Source: Pachypanchax playfairii (lineage: Eukaryota; Chordata; Actinopteri; Cyprinodontiformes; Aplocheilidae). From it: a stretch of 64,000 nucleotides of DNA. Every line of letters starts with the position of its first letter. Position 1 is the stretch's first letter. The stretch lies in contig SSNP01000122.1 of assembly GCA_006937955.1 (NCBI GenBank), positions 909,871 through 973,870 on the forward strand, given 5' to 3'. The position numbers and the translations under genes are program-made. Of the stretch, positions 47,466 through 60,083 are shown piece after piece. The notes under the pieces are model-generated. The model saw nothing but the letters and a program-made list of their open reading frames with translations, did not search any database and was not told where the DNA came from.

Positions 47466-49499
47466 ATTTTAAAACTGACTTTGATTTTGTTTGACCTAAT
47501 TGAGTAGCTCTCGTGGACACACCCCTTGTTTGATGATGCCATTTGTTTGTTTTTACTGCAGGATGATACATACTTTTATAGATGAATGAAACATTTGCTA
47601 CGATACTGTAACAGAAATTTTGAGTTATTCTTTCTGCCTTTATATTATTATTCCTATAGGAGACAAAGTTTCTTGTAATCTTTCAAAGTGATCTTGATCC
47701 CCAGCTCCTCAGCCTTTCTGAATGTTTCATAAACATTTTGTGACTGCTTTTCATCCATTTTTTTGTCTTGTTCCCAGCCATTTTGAAAGAAAATCCTGAA
47801 AGTTGAAAAAGTTTTGTGTTGACACATAACATACAGCTTTAACAAAACTCAATTTTATTGGGATTTGTAGAAGTTTGTCAAAAGACAAAGTTTGTTCTGG
47901 AACTGAATGAAACAGTTTCTCAGACATTAAATAGTGATTAGCATCAACCAAGTGAGTCCCAAATGGCTATGAGCTGATTGTGTGGCTTATGGTGTAACTT
48001 CAAATTAGGATTTTTATTATTTATTTTTGCAATGTTTCTTATTGTGCCAAAGAGGTGGAGGTTAATATGAAAAGTCAAAACATAATGACAAAACCTAAAC
48101 TGAGTTGACAGCAGAGCTACTTGATGAGGAAACAGAGCCCGAACTGAGTCTTTGATATTAAAGACCTGAGCCTTTGGTCTCAAGAATTAGCATTCAGGTT
48201 AATAGCACATGTTAAAACACCCTCAAGGTGATAGCTCCTGACATATCACAGAGAGAGAGGGAACGAGGGAGAGCGCCACAGTTACCACTTTCACACACAC
48301 AGATATGAACACATGCAGAGCTTCAGGGCAGTAGACAGGTTTCAGCACTTCAAGTCAAACATCTCCATGTCAGGTGCAGCTTGCAATGTTGTCAGCTGTG
48401 GATTCTGCTGCAGGGGACCAGGAACGATTGTTGGAGCGTTTGATCACACCTGACACAGTTTCACCTGAGAACCACCTGCCAGTTCTTCTCATAAGAAGAG
48501 CAATGGTGCTCACGTGTGCTGTGACAGAAGGACATTGGAAACATTGGGAGGATCAGGGGGCAATTTGTGTGTTAACTGATGAAAAACTGAGTGCTCAATG
48601 TTTTTGATGCATACTGACAGACATCGAGGAGCAGTCAGATCATATTAATGATTTAGATCATTTTCGGCATAGTTTCACTCAGCCCCCTCTCTGTGTTTAG
48701 TTTGTTGTCATACCTTCAAACAAACTTCAGATTTTTGAAAAAGAAAACATGGAACTTGATTGCTTCATGAAAGTTTATGTAGCTTGTGCAAATGTTGAAA
48801 CCACCAGCGTTAATACAACAGCTTGTTATTAAGAATGAGAGATGTTTTAGTGACAGATATATAAAGTGTAGTGTAACTTAAAGCCTCTGGTTTGCACACA
48901 CACCCTGAAGCACATCCCACTGTGGGAGTTGGAGAAATGGAGTGAAACTATGTACTGATACGCCTGTCCCCTCTGGGCAAAGAGCAGTCTTCATTATTCT
49001 CCTGCACTTTTAACAGGAAGCTTAGCACAACAAATTGGGTGATAGATGAAGGCTTTTTATTTACTCCTTTTATTTAATTCACTCTCAGCTTAAAGAAAGC
49101 TGCTGCTATATTGATTGGTTAGTTGTTTTGCATTTTTTTGTTACTGACATGTTTCAAGAATGTGGTTCTCACATATCTAATTTTTTAAAAGTACTGATGA
49201 TTATCAAATCACGAGTTATTGTTATCAGCAGTTCATTTCTAGCATTTCTGAAGAGTGAAGATGAGCTTTAGAAAACATGAACACAGTTATTTTCACAAGG
49301 TTCCTTTATTGCAACAAAACAAAATACTGGTTAGCTTTTTTCTTTGAGCAATTTGCATGAAGCATGTATGTTTTAATATACATATACATATATATAACTG
49401 TGAGCATGATTTTATTATTTTTAAGCTAGTGACAAAGGAAAAACCTAAAAGATCTTTTCATGATATTGTATCAGAACATGCTACTGAATATTTTCTTAT
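47466..49499. other. Intergenic or intronic DNA, no gene established
   Basis: Open frames at 48374-48607 (+) and an overlapping minus-strand frame at about 48365-48545 look protein-like in places but match nothing I know. Neither has convincing splice sites that continue the minus-strand gene. The rest is AT-rich. Confidence 0.35.
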
Positions 49500-50380
49500 C
49501 TGTAATCATTAGTTCATGCATTTATTACTTCTAGACTTGATTATTATAATTATTTATTATCAGGATGTTCTAATAGTGCTGTTAAAGGCCTCCAGCTGAT
49601 CCAAAATGCTGAGGCCAGAGTTCTGATGAGAGTTAGAAGGAGAGACCATATTTCTCCTGTTTTAACATCACTTCATTGGCTCCCTGTGAAATCCAGAATA
49701 AAGTTTAAAAATTGACTTTGGACATATAAGGCCTTGAACGACCAAGCTCCATCTTATATTAAGGATCTTATAGTTCCATATGTTCCTAACAGAGCACTTC
49801 GCTCTCAGACTGCAGGTCTGCTTGTAGTTCCTAGAGTTTCTAAAAGTAGAATGGGAGGAAGAGCTTTTAGTTATCAGGCTCCTCTCCTGTGGAACCAGCT
49901 TCCACTTTTTATCCGTGAAACAGACACCTTGTGTAGTTTTAAGAATAGACTTAAAACTTTCCTTTTTTCCACAATCCTATAATTAGGGTTAGCTTAGGTG
50001 ATCCTGAGCTTTCCCTTTAGTTATGCTGTTATAGGTTTAGACTGCTGGAGGACATACTGGCCACATTTCTTCAAGCTGCTGTTTTTACTCTCCATGTTTG
50101 TATTTATTATTGTTGCTGCTATTGATGTTATCTCTATTTATCTTTCAATATAAATGAAAATGGTCCTAAATTCATCTGTGTTTGTGTCTCTTTCCTGTCC
50201 GCTCAGACCCCAGTGAGTTGAGGCAGAAGGCCTCATCCTGGTTCTGGTTCTGCTGGAGGTTTCGTTCTGTTAAAAGGGAGTCGTTCTTTTCCACTGTCGC
50301 GACTAGTGCTGCTCAGGATGGGGGATTGTGTTGAATTGATGTTTAAACCCAATAGGTGGTTCCTTAGATAGGAAATGTTT
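49500..50380 (+). mobile_element. L2/CR1-type LINE fragment (3' end of the reverse-transcriptase ORF plus 3' UTR)
   Basis: A decayed frame reads SRLDYYNYLLSG, then LQLIQNAEARVLMRV, HISPVLTSLHWLPVK and LWNQLPLFIRE: the standard C-terminal part of fish non-LTR retrotransposon polymerases. An in-frame stop near 49712 breaks it. The 3' UTR tail (50200-50375) is shared with minus-strand copies at 55205 and 56798. 5'-truncated and dead. Confidence 0.85.
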
Positions 50381-50383
50381 TAT

Positions 50384-50622
50384 TACCTCCACCAAGAAGG
50401 TAATGTTTTCATCGGAGTCTGTCTGTCTGTTAGCAGCATAACTCAAAAACTAATAGGTGGATTTTGATGAAAATTTCAGGAAATGTCCGAAAAGACCCAA
50501 TGAACAATCAATTAGATTTTGGGGGTGATCCAGATTACCGTCTGGATCCAGGAATATTTTTAAGGATACGGACATAGTACTTTCTACAAGATGTGTGCTT
50601 GGCGGAGTGCTTTTCTAGTTTT
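50384..50622 (+). mobile_element. Interspersed fish repeat (class uncertain)
   Basis: The block begins CCTCCACCAAGAAGGTAATG and ends GGCGGAGTGCTTTTCTAG. It is a sequence common in fish genomes. A truncated relative lies at 57717-57853. No coding capacity. Confidence 0.6.
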
Positions 50623-50699
50623 TACTAATTGATTTGATAATTAAGTGCAATAAAACAGCTTTTGTTATGAAATAGAACTTTATAAATAAAAATGAATTG

Positions 50700-50960
50700 T
50701 CAACTGGGACCTTTTTGCATGGAGTTTGCACATTCTCCAGTCTCCTCCTGCAGACCAGAAACATGCATGTCAGGTTCATTAGGCATTCTAAATAGGCCAG
50801 AGGTGTGAGAACAGTGCGCATGTGTATAAGTGATGGTTTGTGTCTTTTTATGACTCTGTGATGGACTGGCGACCTGTTCAGGGTGCATCCCACTTCTTGC
50901 CCAGTGAGCACGAGACAGGCACCAGCTTCCCAACACCTTGGACAGGAACAAGCAGGAATA
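50700..50960 (+). mobile_element. SINE core without head
   Basis: Carries the same central module as the SINE at 47200 (CATGGAGTTTGCACATTCTC, then ATGGACTGGCGACCTGTTCAG), with the tRNA-like head missing. Diverged. Confidence 0.65.
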
Positions 50961-51339
50961 GAAAAAGAACAAACTTTATTAAAGGAAAGATAAAACAGTT
51001 CTTTTCAATAGAATTCTTTTAAAAAATGCTCAATTTGGGGTAAAATCTATACATTGTTTTTTTAATACTCAGTGCTTATTGTAGCACTGAAGTCCTTAAT
51101 CAAACATCCTCTATCTGAAGTTGAATGTATCATTAAAGATGATCAGAACTTTGTGTAATATGAAAAAAACAGCAAATAACATATGACTCTATAGTGCATG
51201 TGTATTATATGTGCTCTAACAATGAGCTGGCTCCTCTCCAACACCACAAATTCACCTGCAGTCAATCAAACACTTGCTAATCTTCTAACACCCCCAAACA
51301 CACACACCCACACACAAACACATTCCCCTTCTCCTCCAT

Positions 51340-51860
51340 GCTCGTTATCATTTGAGCTCCGCAGAGACTGCTCTAATGACAGGCTTGTCTATATCATCGT
51401 TGTCGTGACTTGTGTCTGTGTGTGTTGTCCTGTGTGTGTGTTTACATTTGTGCTTTCAAACTAGTGCATGTTTGCCCTGTAATGACAGCAGCTGTCTATA
51501 ATGACTCGTCCTGGCAGGGATCATTCGGTTCTACCTCTCTCGTTTGCTGTTCGGTGTCATCAGAGCCTCGGCTGGATGATGATGTGATCTTTAGTCCCCT
51601 CTGCGATCTATAGACTGGCATTTGGCTCAGAAAGCGTCCCCTGGCCATGACATGCATGCTAAGGCTTGGCGGTGTTTTGCCGATATCCTGTCTATCCGCT
51701 TATCCTCGCTTGCCTGACCTCCCCCAAAAGGAGAGTTAATGCCAGCCAGAGCAATATTTCAACAGGCAGCATTAGATACTGGAGTGGCACTTTGCTATTG
51801 AACTACAACAAAAACGAATTTGTACATGCATTAATGTTTGAAACAGTTTGACAGTTACTG
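51340..51860. promoter_or_regulatory. Candidate conserved non-coding island
   Basis: Repeat-free DNA of balanced composition flanked by transposons and AT-rich sequence. Contains CAGCAGCTGTCTATAATG (E-box CAGCTG) near 51488 and GGATGATGATGTGATC near 51573. No coding signal. It may be an enhancer of hoxa1a or of the downstream gene. Confidence 0.25.
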
Positions 51861-52016
51861 ATCTGCAGCCTGAAGTCAAGAGGTCAGTCAAATAGACACT
51901 ATATAGCATTACAGTATAATTTGTGTTAAAGACTGCAGATTAATATAATTTCCAGTCCTACTTTTAGGAACTTATATAGTAAAACAATAAATTAAAAAGA
52001 TATTATTCACAGGTTT

Positions 52017-52221
52017 ATACACTCTCAGAAATAGAGGTACGAAACAAGAACATTTTTGTACCTATAGGTAAATTTTTTGAAAATGTTCCCTTAAAAGTAC
52101 AATATTGTTCTTAAAAAGGTCAGAAATGCCCCTTAGAGTGTTCAAATTGATATAAAGTACAAATTTGTACTATTTCAACTGCACCTGCAACCCTGGCCAA
52201 GGCTGGTTAATCTCAGTATTA
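52017..52221 (+). mobile_element. GTACA palindromic repeat, copy 1
   Basis: About 205 bp beginning ACTCTCAGAAATAGAGGTAC and ending GGCTGGTTAATCTCAGTATT. It contains the perfect 14-bp palindrome GTACAAATTTGTAC. Copy 2 at 57854-58055 is highly similar and in the same orientation. A short non-autonomous element is likely. Confidence 0.65.
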
Positions 52222-53287
52222 AGTTTCTTCCATCATTTTCAATATTGTAATCTTATGTTTCAGAATGTTGGTTTTAGACTTCAAAACGTGGCAAAATTTT
52301 ACTGTTTTAGTGGAACAACTTCATAAGGTACAAAAATGGACCTGGACTATGGTTAATGGTTAATAATGCAATACTTAATCAAACTGTAAACACTTTATAT
52401 GCCATTATTAAACAGTCAAAAGTGTTAAGGACAAAAGTAACTTCCCTTTGCCAGACAGTGAGCTTGCTACAGTCTATAAACAATGTTTTATTGCTGCATG
52501 AGGTATTTGCAAACCTATTGATAAACTATGCTAATAGAGTCTTCATGAAGTTTGTATTGTAAAGTGTTACCTTTAAGTTTCTAACTAAAAAGCTCATCAC
52601 ATGAAAAATCCTTCTAACAGTTAACTGCTTTCTAATATGAAAATGGTAATCATGTGACACCCAAAAAGCTCTTCAGAACATATCAAATCACTTTCATTTT
52701 CTTTTATGTGATAAAAACAAAGTGTTAAGTTCATAATTTGTTTTGATAGATTATTTTAGGTTATTCTGACCCAAACTGTTGTAATTCTGGGGTTGTGTTA
52801 TGTTTTGTTCTTTGATTTTTCATCTGCGGGTTGATTGGGTTTTCAGTTTAGTGTTTAATTGGATTATGTTTCCTCCTGTCCTCCTCTTAGTCCTCCTGTT
52901 AACCCCATGGTCGGTTTTGTTCCCCTAGTTGTGTGTCTTCCTATTTTGCTTTTATTTTAACATCGGTTGTACTTCCTGTTTCTTTCCCCATGTGTCCGTT
53001 GTCTTGACTGTTCTTCTCTGTGTTCTTGTCCTCACTTCCTGTTTTCTTCCTGTTCCTCCTCAGTTCAGTTTTCAGGTGTTTTGAGTTCTAGTCAATTATG
53101 TTCACTTTATAAGCTGCACAGTTTGTTAGATTCGTTATCGGATTATTTTCTCTCCTTCGCTCCTGCTCTCGTGCTCTCCTCCACGTATGTCCGCTGTGTT
53201 TTGGATTACCTGTTTGTCGACCTCACCCCCATCTTCAGTTCTGTAAGTTTGTTTTGCTGCCTCGTCAACTTTTTACTTTGTGGTTCA
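52222..53287. other. Intergenic, no gene established
   Basis: AT-rich then pyrimidine-rich (52800-53280). The open frame at 52967-53308 is Ser/Cys/Leu-rich low-complexity translation of the pyrimidine-rich stretch and overlaps the start of a transposon. Confidence 0.4.
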
Positions 53288-53882
53288 TTAAAGAGGCCCT
53301 TCCATTAAAAACGTTTTTTCTGAGGTTTCTGTTGAATATTTTAGCTCCAAAGGTGTTTTTACCTTTATAGTGGGTGTGAAAACAGGTCAAAAACTTCTCT
53401 TTCAGTTTTAATCTCTCAAACTACGCAGGTGACGATAACACCCAAGTTCTCCAGAGTCCGAATGGCTGTTTCGTCACAACTCCTTTGTTTGTTAGTATTC
53501 ATCAGCTCCCGCAGTTGAAACCACGCCTAGCATGCTGCTGGCTAAAAGCTGTAGCATAAGACGTATCAAACAGAAAGACACAACATCTGATGTTGCCATG
53601 CGCAGCGGGGCAGAAAACAGTATACCTTGCTCTTATAGGCTAGTTTGTTAGCCAATCAGAGTCCAGCAAATTCGAACAATGAATATGAACGAGCTGCTGA
53701 CGAAGCAGCCTGACGGAAGGAGCCGGAACCACCCGAATTTTAAGATTTCAGACAGATTGAAAGGTCTGTTAATCAGTGTTTCCTGACGTTTTTTAGATAT
53801 ACGGTAAAATGTTTCATATTACTGGTTAATACTTAAGAAATAACCACAAAGTCCTGAAATGGGTATGAAATGGCCTCTTTAA
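53288..53882 (+). mobile_element. TTAA-flanked non-autonomous DNA transposon (MITE), full copy 1
   Basis: Bounded by TTAA on both sides (53288-53291, 53879-53882) with terminal inverted repeats starting AGAGGCC. About 590 bp, no coding capacity. TTAA targets are used by piggyBac and Kolobok superfamilies. A full inverted copy is at 63296-63812 and a 5' fragment at 60084-60226. Confidence 0.8.
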
Positions 53883-55204
53883 AGAAGTTTTTTTTTCAAT
53901 TACTCCTGGCTCCTCTCTGCCTGCATTTGGATCCTGATTAAATACAAATCGTAACACAAACTGCCAATTCCAGAATACTAACTCTGTGTACAGAAGGTTA
54001 TTCATTCCAAAGCTGGATGTGAAATATTTTACCCAAATTTACAAAACGTTGCGCTGTTGACTGACAAGTGAATAGAAACAACTACAGAACATTTGATAAA
54101 ACACACAGTACCCAAAACATTTAAAAGGCTAAACAAAACAGCCACAGACAGGTCGCTTTTGTTATATTAGAGAAAATTTATTATATTTAAATTATTTCCA
54201 AGTAGACAACAAAATAAAATGAGACAATGTTTTTGATTTATTAAGTTTGCTTACTGCAGGTGTCAGCCTAATTTCTCCTGATTTTATTTGACTTCTCCAG
54301 ATTTAGCTGCTCATGATAGCACCTGCTGACTGAAATGCTTATCTTTAGGTGTTTTTGTTTGTCCTAAACTATCATCGTTCATCCCAAAGTTCTGTGACAT
54401 GTGTCAGTTTTTTTTTTTTTTTATGTTACACAGACTGGATTTATTGTGCTCCCTGCAGAAGCTGAGGAGTTGATGGTATTAATTAGGGATCACCCCCAGT
54501 AGCTGATCCTGTTCTGTCAAACACAAGTTTGACGACTTTTGCAGAGCAAGATATTACATCCTCTGTTGTGACAAGAAAAGAAAGAAAGAAACAACAGGCT
54601 TCGGTTCAAGATAGATTATTTTCATTTGGCAATCTAGCAGATGTATGAAAGAATAATGGAGTTAAAGTTGGGTCTCACATCAGGAATGGTCTGCGTTACA
54701 GTGGTTCAGATTCATTCCCAGGTGATGAAGTTTTTCTTTTGTTGATTTTATCTTCAGGATGTATTCACCAGCACATTGAAAATGATATATTTTTGCATTT
54801 CTAGTATCATCAGCAGTCTGCGGGGGAGGACAAATTCAGCACTTAGCATGAGTAGTAATGTGATTTTTAACCAACCACAAAAAACAAAATAGCATTACTG
54901 ACAGAGAACTAAAGCAACAGAGATCACAGCTCAAGATGCGATTTAAAACTCAGGGTCATGAGATGTCCGACTCAAACCTGCAATAAACAATGACAATTCA
55001 ATGACTTTTTAAAAAACACAAGTATAAATTGAAGGTTTTTGAAAGATCAGTTTGTAATGAATGACTTTAATCAAATGTTCCTGATGTTTGAGGTTGAAAC
55101 ATTCAGGAAAAAAGTCATTGTTCCCCTCATCAAAATGTGGAATTCTTAAAATAATACTAAAAAATTTAAATGTAAAAGAATATAAATAAAAAGTATAAAC
55201 ATTT
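53883..55204. other. Intergenic, AT-rich, no gene seen
   Basis: A T homopolymer occurs at 54408-54422. No coding or repeat family recognised beyond that. Confidence 0.45.
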
Positions 55205-55495
55205 CAAGTTTCAGGTTTATTTATTTATAAAGCGCCAGTTCATGACAAAGTCATTTCAAGACACTTCACAGAAAAATCAACCAATTAATAATAAAACATT
55301 TCCAATCTAAGGAACCAGCCGATTGGGTTGAATTGTTAGTTCAGCACAATCCCCCATCCTGAGCAGCATGATTGGTGACAGTGGAAAGGAACGACTCCCT
55401 TTTAACAGGAAGAAACCTCTAGCAGAACCCGGCTCAGGATGGGCGGCCTTCTGCCTTAGCCGACTGGGGTCTGAGCTGACAGGAAAAGAGATAGA
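55205..55495 (-). mobile_element. LINE 3' end, minus strand, copy A
   Basis: Reverse complement of the tail found at 50200-50375 (GGGGGATTGTGCTGAA, then TTAAAAGGGAGTCGTTCC) and extends to a TTTATAAATAAATAAACC end. Nearly the same as 56798-57100. A SINE-type tail (ATGGATGG) follows at 55535-55550. Confidence 0.75.
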
Positions 55496-56111
55496 CACCA
55501 GCTTCCTGCGACCCTGAACAGAAAGTAGCAGGTTCAGAAAATGGATGGATGGATCAACACCTAAAGTTTCAAGTTTATTTCAAGTTTCATTTTTTATCTA
55601 ACCTGTTGTATCTTTGTGAATAGCCTTGGTTTGGACAAATCCAACATCAGTTCTAACTGAAGGCTAGTTACAGAGATAAAAAGAAAAATTAGATTGCTGC
55701 TTAAAGCTCCAATCTCCAAAATGCCCTTGGACTTCATGTCAACATTGGTGTTTCACCTTACACCACTAATAAATTCACATCATATAATTATTTACTAGGA
55801 ATTCTATTATTGTTTCTAAGCTAGTGCATCACTAGAAGCAGTGAAAATAGAACTTCAAGGACACTCAGGATCATGTCCAACACAAATGTAGTACTTTAAA
55901 GAAATTAATCGTACGAATTGTAATGTTAAGGTTAATTTGTTTTCATTTATTTGTTTAAACATTTTTTTGGGGGGCTTGTCCTGTCCTATTTGTTTGGCAG
56001 AGAAAATTGTGGGTCTGGGTTCCTTATAGTGTCAGGACAGATTTATTCTTACAACAGTGGAGGTTTAATTTACCACCTCCGTTGTTTAACGGCCTTAATT
56101 TCTAAAGCACA

Positions 56112-56465
56112 AATGACCATAAGTGGTAAACAGCGTGTACTTCTATAGCACTTTTTCTTAAGTCAGATGACTCCACACTACAGTCTGTTATTCACCCATT
56201 CACACACACTCACATGTTTGCTAGTGATAAACTTCACACATGTTGTTGCCACAGCTGTCCTGGGACACACACTGACAGAGGCGAGGCTGCCAGAGATAGG
56301 TTCCACCGGACCCTCCGACCACCACCAAACAGGGAAAGTGGGTGAAGTGTTTTGCCCAAGGACACAATGGCCAACTAACCTTTTTCCAGGCAGAGCAGGG
56401 ATTAGAGCCAGTGACCCTCCAGTTACCAGACAACCTGCCCTACCTCCTGAGCCATGGCCGCCCCA
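56112..56465 (-). mobile_element. tRNA-derived SINE, minus strand
   Basis: Read on the minus strand it begins GGGGCGGCCATGGCTCAGGA, an A-box-like tRNA head, with a B-box-like segment (GGCTCTAATCCCTGC), then TCCTTGGGCAAAACACTTC and ends near CTATAGAAGTACACGC. Open frames across it are spurious. Confidence 0.75.
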
Positions 56466-56797
56466 AAAACCATATTTAGTTTTAGAGGTAGAGTGGACAG
56501 ACAAAGAGAAAAGGAAATTTAAAGACCGACTCCGATCATTTTTTGAGCTATCTTAGCTTTTTATCTTTTGAGCTGTCTCAGGGGTCTTTAAATTATGATT
56601 ACAAAACCTGTGGTATTTTCTAAGAAGTAGTTTCTAATAGCGGCAGTAGCTCATTAGGAATTTGCAATTTGCCTCTGTGCTGTGGGCAGAACCATTGGCA
56701 CAGAGGATCCCCTGCTTGTCCCCATTGCTGAGAGCTCTCTGTTTAATGCTAGAACTATTGCTAGCTTACAGCTAACAGAGTAGGAGCTTGTGGCCTC

Positions 56798-57100
56798 AAG
56801 TTTCAAGTTTATTTATTTATAAAGCGCCAGTTCATGACAAAGTCATTTCAAGGCATTTCACAGAAAAATCAACCAATTAATAATAAAACATTTTCTATCT
56901 AAGGAACCAGCCGATTGGGCTGAATTGTTATTTCAGCACAATCCCCCATCCTGAGCAGCACGATTGGCGACAGTGGAAAGGAACGACTCCCTTTTAACAG
57001 GAAGAAACCTTTAGCAGAACCCAGCTCAGGATGGGCGGCCTTCTGCCTTAGTGCGACTGGGGTCTGAGCTGACAGGAAAGAGACACAGACAAACACTGAT
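56798..57100 (-). mobile_element. LINE 3' end, minus strand, copy B
   Basis: Very similar to copy A at 55205-55495 with scattered substitutions and small indels. Both are 5'-truncated to about 300 bp. Confidence 0.75.
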
Positions 57101-57716
57101 GGATTTTGGCAAGCCTCCACACAGGCTTTTCTATGTCACAAACCCAGTCTTTTTTAGAAGGCATTTTTCTGTCTGCAACTGATTCACAGTGGTTTGAATG
57201 CAAAAATACTCAGAAATGCAAATTGAGCTTAATTTTCTAAAGATATGTAATCTAGCATCAGAAAAATACCACAATAATATGTTAAATCATGAAAACACGA
57301 TTTTCATCAGAGTGGGTCTTTAAACAATAGTAATAAGGTACAAAGGGGTGGGAGGGCAGAAGACAACATAGAGACAACAATAACAGGCCAAAACTAAGAC
57401 AATACAAAACAATCCTAACACATTTGTTGCTGTTAGTCATGATCATAAGGACATTATTTATACATTTATACAATAATATTCATTGATACGCAAAGGTTTG
57501 TGTGCTCTTGTATAAGTGTGGATGTGTTCACATGTCTGTGTGAGTGTGTTTTGGTGTTTGATGGTGGGGGCTCTGAGTACTTTTACACAGAAACACACCT
57601 ACAAATGGCTGAAATGTTCCTTATTTCATTTGCTTGTTAAAAATAACAACATTAAACTATATTTCAATTAGAAAAAAATTTCAATGTATCTTGAGTAGTC
57701 AAACAGGTCATTTTTA

Positions 57717-58055
57717 ACTCTGCCAAGGAGGTAATGTTTTCATTGGGGTTTGTCTGTCTGTTAGCAGGATAACTCAAAAACTAATGGGTGGAATTTGATG
57801 AAAATTTCAGGAAAGGTCAGAAATAACCCAACGAACAATTGATTAGATTCGATTACACTCTCAGAAATAGAAGTACGAGACAAGAACATTTTTGTACCTA
57901 TAGGTACATTTTTTAAATGTTCCCTCAAAAGTACAATATTGGTCTTTAAAGGGTCAGAAATGCCCCTTAGAGTGTTCAAATTGATATATGGTACAAATTT
58001 GTACCATTTCATCTGCACCTGCAACCCTGGCCAAGGCTGGTTAATCTCAATATTA
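57717..58055 (+). mobile_element. Composite: truncated fish repeat joined to GTACA repeat copy 2
   Basis: 57717-57853 matches the first part of the repeat at 50384. It runs directly into the GTACA repeat (57854-58055), whose central palindrome here is 16 bp, GGTACAAATTTGTACC. The GTACA element probably inserted into the older repeat. Confidence 0.6.
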
Positions 58056-59016
58056 ACCTCAATATAGTGGCTCCCTTGAGCTTTTTCAAAAATGTTTGAA
58101 ATTGGAAAAAAATGGGGGAGGGAAATATATTTTTTGTTTTAATATGGCTTCTGTAGGAGGACAAACATGACACAAACATTCTTAACGTTTTCCAATGCTG
58201 TAAAAATGTGTAGAATAAATATAAAATTTCAACATTTCTGTCAACGAAGATTTGCGTAATAGCCTGCGACACACGTTTGTCAGTAGGGCGGGATGCCAGG
58301 CAGGTGGCTGTTGTAAACAAACTGGCGGCTGTGTGATGAGCCTCACAGATGAGAACTTGCAGTCCCGTGTCAAGATTAAAGTTACATCTTGCATGCCCGA
58401 TGTTGAGAAGCTGACCAGTGATGTTCGAAAACAGAAATCACATTAAACAGGTAAGAACCCAATCCTGTCATAGGCATATATTTAGTAACAAAGTGGCTGT
58501 TTTTATAAAGAGATTTCTGATTTTTGTCAGTATATATTTGGAATGACACTTAGGGATATTATTGTGTTTTTGTCGCTCATGTCCAATGATAGCTGTGTTG
58601 GTTGCATGTCAAAAGAGAAGAGGATGCTGCTGCCTTGCTGCTGACTTGCTTGGCATTAGCACAGAAATCAAACTTAAACCTAAAATTTGATTTTATATAC
58701 CTTACCTTTTCAAAAGGCTGTTGTTTTATTTTTATAAATGCAGGCTGCGTTTTATTGCACTCTCTTTGTTGCCCAGATAAGGGGCATGTTATGCACGTTC
58801 CGTTTTGTTGTTGTTTTTTCGAATCCTCAAAATAAAAGTGACATAAAAAATCTGATTTCTTTAATTTAATCAAATCAATCAAATATAATTCATTAATATT
58901 GTAATGAAGTTAAACTTGAGGCGGCATCGTAAAACAGAGTAGTCACATGATGCATCATTCTCTACAAGATGCACTGCAGGGAAAATAAACATTTTATCAT
59001 GAAGTCTCATTGTGGT
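58056..59016. other. Intergenic, no gene established
   Basis: A frame at 58252-58446 (+) ends PDVEKLTSDVRKQKSH just before a donor-like AAACAG|GTAAGA (58450/58451). I do not recognise it; it may be part of a transposon or an isolated exon. Confidence 0.3.
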
Positions 59017-59275
59017 AAATGTCCTGTATTTGTATAGCACTTTTCCAGTCATTCAGACCACTCAAAGCACTATAAGTTTTACATTTAACCATTCACACAA
59101 CCCGATATGTAAGCCGGGGGGAGAGGGTAAGGGCTAACACTCACACAAATCGGGGGGCGACATGGGGTTCAGTGTCTTGCCCAAGGACACTTCAACATGT
59201 GGTGGTAGCTGGGATTGATCCACCAACCTTTGGATTGGGAAATAACCGCTCTACCCACTGAGCCACAGCATCTCC
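59017..59275 (-). mobile_element. tRNA-derived SINE, minus strand
   Basis: On the minus strand it opens GCTGTGGCTCAGTGGGTAGA (A box) and has GTTGGTGGATCAATCCCAGC (B box), then TGTCCTTGGGCAAGACACTG and ends AGTGCTATACAAATACAGG. A common fish SINE type. Confidence 0.8.
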
Positions 59276-60083
59276 AGCCATATTTGTTTTTTTGGTCCAA
59301 TGTGGCTCTTTCAACATTTTACCAGAACAGCGCTCAGCTTTGTTATATATTACTATATGCATCCAACTGCTAAAAGTGTTTATCTCTGCCTTTTATTGGC
59401 TTATATTCTTTATGTTTTATCGCTTGGTGTATGTGTTAAAGCGTGTGTCTGTGTGTTCCACAGGCACTGGGTGGGGGGGTCCACTTCTGCACCATTGTCA
59501 TCTCATCTGAACAGCCTTTTCTTTCATCTCCAACTACAGCTTCCCCCAGAGTAGCCCGTTAGTGTAATTTTGTACTTCTGTCTTCCTTTCCTCTTTCCTT
59601 TGATGACCTTTCTTTTTGCACTGTCAAACACTCTTTTACATTCTTTGCTTTCTTACTTGCTAGCCTTATTTTCTCCAGGTCAATAAAGTGTGTGTTGGGG
59701 ATTCATTGGTGCAGTTTTTAGATAAGCACCGTGTTAGCAGGATTATCTTTGTTGTCCTAACAATGTAAACCCTGGATTAGACCTGGCGCTCTAGGGAGAT
59801 GTGTGTGCTTGGTTTTATGTGTGCATTTGTGCACTTCATGTCAGTTCACCATCTGAACATGTTTAGTAATTTCAATAAAATAAAAATAATTATAGTCACC
59901 TCTTCTGGGGTAAAAAAAATGTGTATATTTTATGGCTTACCATCTGGAGGTGCTTATGGCTGAAAACTCTGGAGGGTTGGAAAAGTATTGTTTCTTTAAC
60001 AAAAGAGTCTTAAATTTCATCAAAAACTTGAGCATTAAATGACATCAGAACATAATAATGGTTTAAGGGTTTTAATTAATTTG

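Noticed and set aside
48374..48607. Possible gene on the + strand
   Set aside because: Unrecognised protein, competing open frame on the minus strand, no splice or promoter support.
49734..49982. Stand-alone protein gene
   Set aside because: It is the C-terminal part of a LINE reverse-transcriptase ORF.
52967..53308. 113-codon Ser/Cys-rich open frame
   Set aside because: Low-complexity translation of a pyrimidine-rich tract running into a MITE.
56167..56556. 129-codon open frame
   Set aside because: Lies across a tRNA-derived SINE on the opposite strand.
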